Shown piece after piece: positions 26,311 to 33,648 of a stretch of 64,000 nt of DNA. Every line of letters begins with the position of its first letter. The stretch's first letter is position 1. The DNA comes from Streptomyces sp. SPB162 (GTDB lineage: Bacteria; Actinomycetota; Actinomycetes; Streptomycetales; Streptomycetaceae). A program made the translations under genes and the position numbers. The stretch spans positions 2,888,501-2,952,500 of the forward strand of contig NZ_JAQFII010000001.1 in assembly GCF_029504575.1 (NCBI RefSeq). The letters are read 5' to 3'. The notes under the pieces were generated by a model. It saw only the letters and a list, made by a program, of their open reading frames with translations, did no database searches and was not told where the DNA came from.

Positions 26311-26512
26311 GCCGTGTCTGACACATACCGGCGTCCGCCCGGAGGGCGGGGCCCGGGGCGTCTGGTGCGGGCGATCGCACGGCGGAGGGTCGCCCCTGTA
26401 CTGGACGTACCGGGGCGGGCCCGACAACTGGGGGCCCCTCCCAGCGGTAGCTGGGGGAGAGCGCGCGTGCCAGGCGTCCCGGGCCAGGCGGGATGTGTCA
26501 GACACGGCCTAG
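26307..26512. mobile_element. MITE-like element copy 2, 206 bp with CTAG at both edges
   Basis: Same element as at 22604-22809 in the same orientation: TIR GGCCGTGTCTGACACAT / ATGTGTCAGACACGGCC, with CTAG on each side and the same length. Here the two TIRs match fully, whereas copy 1 has one change in its right TIR. The interior contains a GC-rich hairpin region (about 26428-26462). It sits between the aminotransferase and the ABC exporter, eight bases from the exporter gene's stop. Confidence 0.87.
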
Positions 26513-26519
26513 GACCTGT

Positions 26520-27509
26520 CTACGAACCGGGGCCCGCCGACTGCGCCGGCACCGTCGAGTACATCCGCGCGATGACGTCCTCGATCGCCGGCTCCCGCAC
26601 CGAGAGGTCCACCAGCGGATAGCGCGCCGCCAGTTCGGCGACCAGCGGCGCCGCGCTGCCCGCCGCCGGGAACGCCAGCCACTGGCGCGGCCCCTCGACC
26701 TTCACGCACCGCGCGCCCGCCACCGCCACCGCCGGCAGCTGTCGTTCGAAGTCGACGACGAGCGTGCGCTCGCTCTCCCCTACCGCGTGCAGCCCGTCCA
26801 GACCGCCGTCGTACATCAGCCGCCCGTGGTCGATGACCATCACCCGCTCGCACAGCTGCTCGATGTCGGTCAGGTCGTGCGTGGTCAGCAGGACGGTCGT
26901 GCCCTGCTCGGCGTTGACCGTCCGCAGGAACTCCCGCACCTTCGCCTTGCTGACCACGTCGAGACCGATCGTCGGCTCGTCCAGGTACAGCACCTCCGGA
27001 TCGTGCAACAGCGCCGCCGCGATGTCACCGCGCATCCGCTGCCCCAGCGACAACTGGCGCACCGGCACGTCCAACAGCGGCCCGAGGTCGAGGAGGTCGA
27101 CGCAGCGCGCGAGGTTCCTCGCGTACCGCCCGTCCTCGATCCGGTACATCCGCCGCACCAGCTGGTAGGAGTCCTTCAGCGGCAGGTCCCACCACAACGT
27201 GGTGCGCTGCCCGAAGACCACCCCGATGCGCCGCGCCAGCTTCGTCCGGTCCCGCGACGGGTCGATCCCCGCGACCCGCACCCGCCCGCCGCTGGGCGTC
27301 AGGATCCCGGTCAGCATCTTGATCGTGGTGGACTTCCCAGCCCCGTTCGGCCCGATGTACCCGACCATCTCGCCGCGCGGCACCGAGAACGAGATCCCGT
27401 CGACCGCCCGCACCCGGTGCCGCTCCCGCCGCCACCGCCCGGCCTTCCGGCGCACGTCGAAGGCCTTCTCCACCGCGTCGAGTTCGATGTGCGCGCTGTC
27501 GCCGTCCAC
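26520..27509 (-). CDS. ABC-2 type exporter, ATP-binding protein
   Basis: About 329-aa nucleotide-binding subunit. Walker A is GYIGPNGAGKSTTIKML, signature motif LSLGQRMRGDIAAALLHDP, Walker B VLYLDEPTIGLD and H-loop LLTTHDLTDIEQL. The Q-loop region FGQRTTLWWDLPLKDSY is typical of the NatA-like/YhaQ group. It works with the two permeases directly upstream; the substrate is unknown. Start choice: GGAGG abuts ATG 27518 with no spacer, so GTG 27509 (nine-base spacing) is the better start; ATG 27518 would add three residues. Confidence 0.92.
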   Translation of the reverse strand: MDGDSAHIELDAVEKAFDVRRKAGRWRRERHRVRAVDGISFSVPRGEMVGYIGPNGAGKSTTIKMLTGILTPSGGRVRVAGIDPSRDRTKLARRIGVVFGQRTTLWWDLPLKDSYQLVRRMYRIEDGRYARNLARCVDLLDLGPLLDVPVRQLSLGQRMRGDIAAALLHDPEVLYLDEPTIGLDVVSKAKVREFLRTVNAEQGTTVLLTTHDLTDIEQLCERVMVIDHGRLMYDGGLDGLHAVGESERTLVVDFERQLPAVAVAGARCVKVEGPRQWLAFPAAGSAAPLVAELAARYPLVDLSVREPAIEDVIARMYSTVPAQSAGPGS

Positions 27510-27528
27510 TGTCCCCATCCTCCGTCCC

Positions 27529-28386
27529 TCAGCTTCCCGTGCTCCGGTACGACCGCAGCCCCGTCCGCCACGCCAGGCCCGCCACCGCGCAGCACGCGAC
27601 CGCCACCAGCGGCGACGCGAAGTCCAGCCATCCGGGCAGCGCCAGCGGGTCGTCGCGACCCAGGATGCGCAGCGCGGGCAGCCAGTTGACGAACGCCAGC
27701 GGCACGATGAAGGTGACGCCGCGCACCAGATCCTTGGCGAAGATCGACGGCGGGTACTGCAGCAGCGTGTTCCCGCCGTACGTGAAGGAATTCTGCACCT
27801 CGGAGGCGTCGCCCGCCCAGAACTGGAAGGCCGCACCCGCCACGAACACGGCCCCGAAGATCGCGCCTCCGCTGAGCAGCATCATCGGCATCATCAGCAC
27901 CTTCAGCACGGTCCAGTCGATGTCCAGCCGCATCAGCGACCAGCCCAGCACCAGCGAGCCCTGGGTGATGCGCCCCAGCCGCCGCAGCGCGAACCGGTCG
28001 GCGGCCACCTGCGCGAGGACCGGTACCGGCCGCAGCAGCAGCGTGTCCAGCGTCCCGTCCCGTACCCGGCGCCCGAGCCGGTCCATGCTGCCCATCGTCA
28101 GATCGGCCAGCCCGAAGGCGGTGCTGGTCGTCCCGTACAGGAACGCCACCTCAGGCAGCGTGAACCCGCCCAACGTCGTGACGTGCGAGAACATCAGCAG
28201 GATCGTCGCGAAGTCCAGACCGGTGGTCGCGAAGTTGCCGAACGCGGTCATCAGGAACGACGCCCGGTACGCCATCGTCGACCGCACCCACATCGCGACG
28301 ATCAGCCCGTACGCCCGCAGCCCGTCGACCAGCGGGCGCCCTTCGGCGGGCTTTTCGACGAACTCGAACGCCGCGCCCTCATCCAC
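27529..28386 (-). CDS. ABC-2 family exporter permease 1
   Basis: 285-aa membrane protein with about six hydrophobic segments and the family pattern RRVRDGTLDTLLLRPVPVL in the first cytoplasmic loop (ABC-2/DUF990-like transporter). GTG 28386 lies inside the end of the second permease gene (8-base overlap), indicating coupling. It heterodimerises with the neighbour permease by analogy. Confidence 0.9.
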   Translation of the reverse strand: MDEGAAFEFVEKPAEGRPLVDGLRAYGLIVAMWVRSTMAYRASFLMTAFGNFATTGLDFATILLMFSHVTTLGGFTLPEVAFLYGTTSTAFGLADLTMGSMDRLGRRVRDGTLDTLLLRPVPVLAQVAADRFALRRLGRITQGSLVLGWSLMRLDIDWTVLKVLMMPMMLLSGGAIFGAVFVAGAAFQFWAGDASEVQNSFTYGGNTLLQYPPSIFAKDLVRGVTFIVPLAFVNWLPALRILGRDDPLALPGWLDFASPLVAVACCAVAGLAWRTGLRSYRSTGS

Positions 28387-29188
28387 CCTGCACCACCACC
28401 TTCCTGGTCGCCACGGACTGCAGCGCCCGCCCCGCCCCCAGCAGCGCCAGCGCCCAGCCCGCCTGGAAGGCGAACACCCGCACCAGACCCGCGCCGGTGT
28501 GCCTGCCGAGAAAGACATCGGCGGGGATCTGCTGCAGCGCCGCCCACGGCAGGGCCCGCGCCGCCGCACCGAGTTGGCCGGGGAAGAGCGTCAGCGGCAG
28601 CAGCGCGCCGGAGAAGAACATGCTCGCCAACCCGGCGATCTGGCTGACTCCGGCACCGTCGAGCAGCCAGAACGCGCTCAGCACGACGAGATAGCGCAGC
28701 GCGAAGCTGACGACCACCCCCAGCGCCACCGACACCAGGAACAGCAGCCAGGTCAGCGGGGACGCCGGCAGCGTCAGCTCGAAGGCGAGCGACCCGATCA
28801 GCATCGGCACGACACCCCGGCCGATCAGATGGAACGCCGCCCGGCCCAGGTCGGTGGCGAGCCACCACAGTTGCAGGTCGGCGGGCCGGTACAGGTCGAT
28901 CGCCACGTCCCCGGTACGGACCCGCTCGATCAGCTCGTCCTGGAACCCGCCGCCCATCATCGCCGTGGCCATCAGCAGCGCCTGGCCGATCCACACGTAC
29001 GTCAGCGCCTGGGACCGGTCGTAGCCGCCCAGCCCGGGACGCGCGTTCCACAGCGCGATATAGGTGTAGGCGAGGATGAAACCGAAGACCGTGTTGGTGA
29101 AGACGCCCGCGGCGGTGGCGACCCGGTACGTCGCGAACCGCCGGAACCCGCTCAGCGCGACCGCCGCGTACAGCCGAAGGCCGCCCAC
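28379..29188 (-). CDS. ABC-2 family exporter permease 2
   Basis: 269-aa membrane protein with six predicted helices. The loop IERVRTGDVAIDLYRPADLQLWW matches the DUF990-type permease pattern and parallels the loop of permease 1. It is the promoter-proximal gene of the three-gene exporter operon (permease 2, permease 1, ATPase), all on the minus strand. GTG 29188 is the likely start. Confidence 0.9.
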   Translation of the reverse strand: MGGLRLYAAVALSGFRRFATYRVATAAGVFTNTVFGFILAYTYIALWNARPGLGGYDRSQALTYVWIGQALLMATAMMGGGFQDELIERVRTGDVAIDLYRPADLQLWWLATDLGRAAFHLIGRGVVPMLIGSLAFELTLPASPLTWLLFLVSVALGVVVSFALRYLVVLSAFWLLDGAGVSQIAGLASMFFSGALLPLTLFPGQLGAAARALPWAALQQIPADVFLGRHTGAGLVRVFAFQAGWALALLGAGRALQSVATRKVVVQGG

Positions 29189-29520
29189 CGTCCCACGTCC
29201 CGTCCGTCAGAGGCATGGTCCCGCACCCGCCGGTCCCGCCCGCACTCGCCGTTCCCGCCCGCACTCGCCGGTCCCGCACCCGCCGTTCGTGCCAAAGGCG
29301 CCGAGCTTAATCGCCCATCGGGAGGACCCGCCAATCGATTTCCACCCGTTCGAGTGCGGCGATTCGGCCGTTCAGCCTGTCACAGCCCTGTCACGGGTGC
29401 GCGCCGTTGATCGCACAAGCGCGGATGATGCGACAGTGTTCAACGGGGCGTACGTAACGATTGACCCAAGATGTTCCGTCGCGGACCAACCCCGGCGGCG
29501 GCGGAGGAGTCCTAGCAGAC
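29189..29520. other. Divergent promoter region with short tandem repeats
   Basis: 332 bp between the exporter operon and the PBP gene. At 29220-29287 there are four imperfect copies of a 16-19-bp unit (CCGCACCCGCCGGTCC / CGCCCGCACTCGCCGTTCC and variants). The PBP-proximal 150 bp are relatively AT-richer and probably carry its promoter. An upstream in-frame start at 29461 could extend the PBP by 20 residues. No other gene is seen. Confidence 0.5.
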
Positions 29521-31821
29521 ATGAGCGACGAGCCGGAGCAGCAGAAGAGCAGTAACGCTTCGCCAGGCTGGGAGCCCCGACCGCCGGTCCTCAATCGGAG
29601 GGGACGGCCCCGGCGCACCGGCCTCGGCCGGCTCATCCCGACCTGGCGGACGGTGACCAGCACCGTCATCATCGTCCTGCTCATCTGCATCGGCGGCTTC
29701 TTCATCGGCTACACCCTGGTGCCGATCCCGAACCCCAACGCCGCCGCCACCGCCCAGAGCAACGTCTACTTCTACGCCGACGGCAAGACCGAACTGGCCC
29801 GCGACGGCGAGATCAACCGCGAGAACGTCACCCTCGCGCAGATCGCCAAGACCGCCCAGTACGCGGCACTCTCCGCCGAGGACCGCGGCTTCTACCACGA
29901 GTCCGCCGTCAGCCCGAAAGCGATGATCCGCGCCGCCTGGAACACCGTCACCGGCAAGGGCAAGCAGTCCGGCTCCACGATCACCCAGCAGTACGTGAAG
30001 AACTACTACCTCAACCAGGAGCAGACCGCACTCCGCAAGGTCAAGGAGTTCTTCATCGCGATCAAACTCGATCGCAACGTGACCAAGGACGAAATCCTCG
30101 AGGGGTATCTGAACACCAGCTACTTCGGCCGGAACTCATACGGCATCCAGGCCGCCTCCCGGGCCTACTTCAGCAAGGACGCCGACAAACTCACCACCGC
30201 CGAGGGCGCCTACCTCGCCACCCTCCTCAACGCCCCCAGCGAGTACGACGTCGTCGCCCACCCGCAGAACCGCGCCAAGGCCGAGGCCCGGTGGAACTAC
30301 GTCCTCGACGGCATGGTGAAGGAAGGCTGGCTCGGCGCCGCGGAACGCGCCGTCACCAAATTCCCCACCCCGGGCAAGCCCAAGCCCGCCGCCAGCAAGA
30401 CCGGCCAGCGCGGCTACATCATCGAGGCCGTCAACGACTACCTCGACGACAACAACATCATCGACGCGGAAACCCTGCGCGCCGGCGGCTACCGGATCGT
30501 CACCACGATCCAGAAGGACAAGGAGGACGCCTTCGTCGCGGCCACCAAGAAGAAGGTCTACGACCAACTCGGCGATACCAAGGCCGACAGCTACGTCCGC
30601 GCCGGCGGCGCCTCCATCGACCCCGCCACCGGCAAGGTCGTCGCCATGTACGGCGGCATCGACTACACCAAGCAGTACGTCAACAACGCCACCCGGAGCG
30701 ACTACCAGGTGGGCTCGACGTTCAAGCCCTTCATCTTCGCCTCCGCCGTGCAGAACAACTCCCAGACGCAGGACGGCCGCCAGATCACCCCGCGCACCAT
30801 CTACAACGGCGACAACCGCCGCCCGGTGATCGGCCCCGACGGACCGGTCCACTACGCGCCGCCCAACGAGGACCAGAAGGACTACGGCGACATCACCGTC
30901 ACCAAGGCCATGGACAACTCGGTCAACGCGGTCTACGCGCAGATGGCCCAGGACGTCGGGCCCAGCAGCGTCGTCAACACCGTGCACGCGCTGGGCCTGC
31001 CTCCCACGTCCACGCTCAAGACCCTCCCCTCGATGGCCCTCGGCACCATGGAGGCCAGCCCCCTCTCCATGGCCCAGGGCTACGCGACTCTCGCCAACCA
31101 CGGCAAGTACATCCCGTACACCCTCGTCGAGAAGATCACCAAGGACAACGGCGACCTCAGCCTCCCGCACCGCGACAGCAAGCAGGCCATCCCCCGCGAA
31201 GCGGCCGACACCACCACCTCCATCCTGCAGAGCGTCGCCGAAGGCGGCACCGCCTCCGTCGCCCAGGAGTCCGGCCGCACCTCCGCCGCCAAGACCGGCA
31301 CCATCGACGAGGACAAGGCCGCCTGGTTCGCCGGCTACACCCCGAACCTCGTCACCGTCGTCGCCGTGATGGGCCAGAACCCCGACACCGGCCGCCACGA
31401 GTCGCTCAACGGCGCACTCGGAGTGCCGCGCGTCAACGGCGGCGGCGCACCCGGCGAGGTCTGGGCCTCCTACACCGGAGCCGCCCTCAGCGGCACCGAG
31501 GACATCGACTTCGACCTCGAACTGCAGGACGGCGCCGCCGCCCCGACCGAGGCCCCCACCACCACACCGCCCACGTCGGCGACGCCCTCCACCACCCCGC
31601 CCCGGACGCCGCCCAGCACCACCCCGCCGACGCCGTCCCCCACCACCCCGTCACCGACACCGACCGAAACCCCGACGGAGACCCCCACCGAGACCCTGCC
31701 ACCGACCAGCGGACCCCCGACCCTGCTGCCCAGCGGCGGAGCGGTCGGCGGAGCCGGCGGGGACGGCGGAGCCGGCGGGAACGGTGGGAACGGCGGGAAC
31801 GGCGGCCCCAACGTGGGGTGA
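29521..31821 (+). CDS. Bifunctional penicillin-binding protein (class A, PBP1a-like)
   Basis: 766-aa peptidoglycan synthase. A cytoplasmic basic N-terminus and one helix (about 44-66) precede the GT51 glycosyltransferase domain (SAEDRGFYHE with catalytic Glu near 119; GGSTITQQYVKN-like SGSTITQQYVKNYYL) and the transpeptidase domain with STFK (about 398), SVN (about 465) and KTGT (about 590). The C-terminus is a long Thr/Pro tail (PTTTPP and TPTETP units) ending in GGNGGNGGNGG repeats, likely a wall-spanning disordered region. ATG 29521 is chosen; GGAGGAG lies about 11 bases upstream, so the spacing is long. Confidence 0.95.
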   Translation: MSDEPEQQKSSNASPGWEPRPPVLNRRGRPRRTGLGRLIPTWRTVTSTVIIVLLICIGGFFIGYTLVPIPNPNAAATAQSNVYFYADGKTELARDGEINRENVTLAQIAKTAQYAALSAEDRGFYHESAVSPKAMIRAAWNTVTGKGKQSGSTITQQYVKNYYLNQEQTALRKVKEFFIAIKLDRNVTKDEILEGYLNTSYFGRNSYGIQAASRAYFSKDADKLTTAEGAYLATLLNAPSEYDVVAHPQNRAKAEARWNYVLDGMVKEGWLGAAERAVTKFPTPGKPKPAASKTGQRGYIIEAVNDYLDDNNIIDAETLRAGGYRIVTTIQKDKEDAFVAATKKKVYDQLGDTKADSYVRAGGASIDPATGKVVAMYGGIDYTKQYVNNATRSDYQVGSTFKPFIFASAVQNNSQTQDGRQITPRTIYNGDNRRPVIGPDGPVHYAPPNEDQKDYGDITVTKAMDNSVNAVYAQMAQDVGPSSVVNTVHALGLPPTSTLKTLPSMALGTMEASPLSMAQGYATLANHGKYIPYTLVEKITKDNGDLSLPHRDSKQAIPREAADTTTSILQSVAEGGTASVAQESGRTSAAKTGTIDEDKAAWFAGYTPNLVTVVAVMGQNPDTGRHESLNGALGVPRVNGGGAPGEVWASYTGAALSGTEDIDFDLELQDGAAAPTEAPTTTPPTSATPSTTPPRTPPSTTPPTPSPTTPSPTPTETPTETPTETLPPTSGPPTLLPSGGAVGGAGGDGGAGGNGGNGGNGGPNVG

Positions 31822-31825
31822 GGGT

Positions 31826-32146
31826 TCAGTGGCCCGACGTGGCCTTCAGACCCACGACGGCCACCAGCAGCAGGCAGACGAAGAAGATACGGGCGGCGGT
31901 CGCCGGCTCACCCAGCACCACCATGCCCAGGACCGCCGCCCCCGCGGCGCCGATGCCCACCCACACGCCGTACGCCGTACCGATCGGCAGCGTCTTCGCC
32001 GCCCGCGACAGCAGCATCATGCTCACCACGATGCCCGCACCCGTGAACACGCTCGGCCACAGCCGCGTGAAGCCGTCGGTGTACTTCATCCCGATCGACC
32101 AGGCGACCTCGACCAGACCCGCGACACACAAAAGGACCCATGCCAC
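31826..32146 (-). CDS. gdx: SMR-family guanidinium exporter (Gdx/SugE type)
   Basis: 106-aa four-helix small multidrug resistance protein. Glu13 (GLVEVAWSIGMKYTDGFTRLWPS) and the W-S-x-G-M-K-Y-T context are hallmarks of the SugE/Gdx subgroup, which exports guanidinium with proton exchange, rather than the EmrE drug subgroup. GTG 32146 follows GGAGGTG at five bases. A guanidine-III riboswitch-like element occupies 32182-32224 in its leader, supporting the substrate. It functions as an inner-membrane antiparallel dimer by family knowledge. Confidence 0.92.
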   Translation of the reverse strand: MAWVLLCVAGLVEVAWSIGMKYTDGFTRLWPSVFTGAGIVVSMMLLSRAAKTLPIGTAYGVWVGIGAAGAAVLGMVVLGEPATAARIFFVCLLLVAVVGLKATSGH

Positions 32147-32181
32147 GACGGCACCTCCATGGTTTCTCGCTTCCAGGGGGT

Positions 32182-32224
32182 GCGTCGTCTTTGCATGGGT
32201 CCCGGTACGGCGCGTCTCGTCGGG
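32182..32224 (-). promoter_or_regulatory. Guanidine-III (ykkC-III) riboswitch candidate in gdx leader
   Basis: Read on the minus strand: CCCGACGAGACGCGCCGTAC, then CGGG, a short linker and AAAGACGACGC. This matches the remembered guanidine-III consensus (CCGGACGAG-GCGCCGUACCCGG...AAGACGGCGC): P1 stem CCCG/CGGG, the invariant ACGAG and CGCCGUAC blocks, and a 3' GACG...CGC strand able to form the pseudoknot. It ends about 17 bases before GGAGGTG-proximal sequence, so it could control ribosome access. Position and downstream gene both fit. Confidence 0.82.
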
Positions 32225-32254
32225 CTCATCCCAACGGTAGCAAAGTACGGAAAG

Positions 32255-32596
32255 CTACAGATAAAGGCCCGTGGAGTCCTCCGAGCCCTGCAACCGCTCG
32301 GCCGCGACCGCGTGCAGATCCCGCTCGCGCATCAGCACATACGCGACACCCCGCACCTCGACCTCGGCCCGGTCCTCCGGGTCGTACAACACCCGGTCCC
32401 CGACCTCCACCGTCCGCACGTTCTGGCCCACCGCGACCACCGCGGCCCACGCCAAACGCCGGCCCACCGCGGCCGTGGCCGGGATGAGGATGCCGCCACC
32501 CGAGCGGCGCTCCCCCTCCGAACCTTCGGCCCGCACCAGCACCCGGTCATGCAGCATCCGGATCGGCAGCTTGTCGTGCTCATCCTTGGAACTCAC
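32255..32596 (-). CDS. GroES-like (Cpn10 family) protein
   Basis: 113 aa. The Cpn10 pattern is visible: PIRMLHDRVLVRAEGSE, SGGGILIPATA (mobile-loop hydrophobic tripeptide ILIP), VVAVGQNVRTVEVGDRVLYDPE and a closing YVLMRERDLHAV. It is not the main groES, which sits with groEL; this stand-alone divergent paralogue is common in streptomycetes and its client is unknown. The charged N-terminus (SSKDEHDK) is an extension. The GTG 32596 start lacks a clear Shine-Dalgarno sequence. Confidence 0.88.
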   Translation of the reverse strand: MSSKDEHDKLPIRMLHDRVLVRAEGSEGERRSGGGILIPATAAVGRRLAWAAVVAVGQNVRTVEVGDRVLYDPEDRAEVEVRGVAYVLMRERDLHAVAAERLQGSEDSTGLYL

Positions 32597-32606
32597 GGCG
32601 ACGACG

Positions 32607-32930
32607 TTACCGCCGACGCCGACGGACCGAGAGCCCGGCCACCACAGCGACCAGCGCCACCGCGGCCACCGCCACCGGCACCACCCGGTCCACCCGCAGC
32701 ACACCCTCCTCGGACACGAAGTGCCCGCGGGCGTCACTCACCGCCCGGTTCGCCGCCACATACGCCTGGCCCACCGTGCGGTCCACCGCGGAGAAGGCCT
32801 TCGCCTTCATGTCCCGCGCGACCGTACTCGGGTGCACCCTTACCGCGATCTCGTCCAGCGTCGCGGCCAGATCCTGCCGCCTACGGGAGATCTCCGCCTC
32901 AATCTGAGCGGGAGTCCTGCCTTCCGACAC
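32607..32930 (-). CDS. DUF3618 domain membrane protein
   Basis: 107 aa. The DUF3618 signature RTPAQIEAEISRRRQDLAATLDEIAVRVHP is at the N-terminus and a single C-terminal helix (VVPVAVAAVALVAVVAGLSV) is followed by RRRRR, giving a tail-anchored cytoplasmic topology. The function of the family is unknown; it often accompanies phage-holin-like superfamily III (DUF1469) proteins, none of which is seen here. It lies 10 bp upstream of the GroES-like gene, so the two are probably one transcript, and is divergent from the peroxiredoxin. Confidence 0.88.
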   Translation of the reverse strand: MSEGRTPAQIEAEISRRRQDLAATLDEIAVRVHPSTVARDMKAKAFSAVDRTVGQAYVAANRAVSDARGHFVSEEGVLRVDRVVPVAVAAVALVAVVAGLSVRRRRR

Positions 32931-33062
32931 CGCACTGCCTCCAACGCCTAGACCGGTACCGTGACGAACAGTCTGTCAGCCCGACGCGGACCGCGCCCCG
33001 TCGGCACCCCGTTTGCGTACCCGGGAGTATCCCGCGTGTACCCGCGTAAGGAGCCCTCACCC

Positions 33063-33530
33063 ATGACCGAACGCCTCCAGTCCGGCGACACCGCCCCCGC
33101 CTTCACCCTCCCGGACGCCGACGGCAAGCCCGTCTCCCTCGCCGACCACGCCGGCCGCAAGGTCATCGTCTACTTCTACCCGGCCGCCCTCACCCCCGGC
33201 TGCACCAAGCAGGCGTGCGACTTCACCGACAACCTCGACCTGCTCGCCGCCGCCGGCTACGACGTGATCGGCGTCTCACCCGACAAGCCGGAGAAGCTCG
33301 CCAAGTTCCGCGAGAAGGAATCCCTGAAGGTCACCCTGGTGGGCGATCCCGACAAGAAGGTCCTCGAGGCCTACGCCGCCTTCGGCGAGAAGAAGCTGTA
33401 CGGCAAGACCGTCACCGGCGTCATCCGCTCCACCGTGATCGTCGGCGCCGACGGCAAGGTCGAACACGCCTTCTACAACGTCAAGGCCACCGGCCACGTC
33501 GCCAAGCTCATCAAGGACCTGGGGGTCTGA
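33063..33530 (+). CDS. bcp: Thioredoxin-dependent thiol peroxidase (Bcp-type peroxiredoxin)
   Basis: 155-aa cytoplasmic peroxiredoxin that reduces hydroperoxides. The peroxidatic Cys47 lies in YFYPAALTPGCTKQACDF, with the resolving Cys52 five residues on, the atypical 2-Cys spacing of Bcp. The conserved Pro/Thr/Cys environment is intact. ATG 33063 follows AAGGAG (TAAGGAGCCCTCACCC). A clear terminator follows at 33557. It is divergent from the DUF3618 gene. Confidence 0.95.
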   Translation: MTERLQSGDTAPAFTLPDADGKPVSLADHAGRKVIVYFYPAALTPGCTKQACDFTDNLDLLAAAGYDVIGVSPDKPEKLAKFREKESLKVTLVGDPDKKVLEAYAAFGEKKLYGKTVTGVIRSTVIVGADGKVEHAFYNVKATGHVAKLIKDLGV

Positions 33531-33556
33531 CCGGCCGACCCCGGCGTCCGGAGTGA

Positions 33557-33587
33557 CCAAGGTCCCGAATCCCGGGACCTTGGTTTA
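33557..33587 (+). terminator. Intrinsic terminator after bcp
   Basis: CCAAGGTCCCG (33557-33567) pairs with CGGGACCTTGG (33573-33583) and is followed by TTT. Confidence 0.85.
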
Positions 33588-33648
33588 CTCCCGCACGAAG
33601 TGCGCAGGAGAGTCCCTCGGATCTGAACCGCCGACGAGAGGACCCCCT

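Noticed and set aside
23682..26321. 879-residue plus-strand open frame
   Set aside because: Antisense shadow of the DUF445 gene fused to the wrong frame of the aminotransferase.
29461..29520. Upstream start for the bifunctional PBP
   Set aside because: Would add 20 Gly-rich residues with no conserved character; ATG 29521 gives the usual charged N-terminus.
33553..33648. N-terminal extension of the ProP-like transporter
   Set aside because: It runs through the bcp terminator hairpin; GTG 33649 has a good ribosome binding site.
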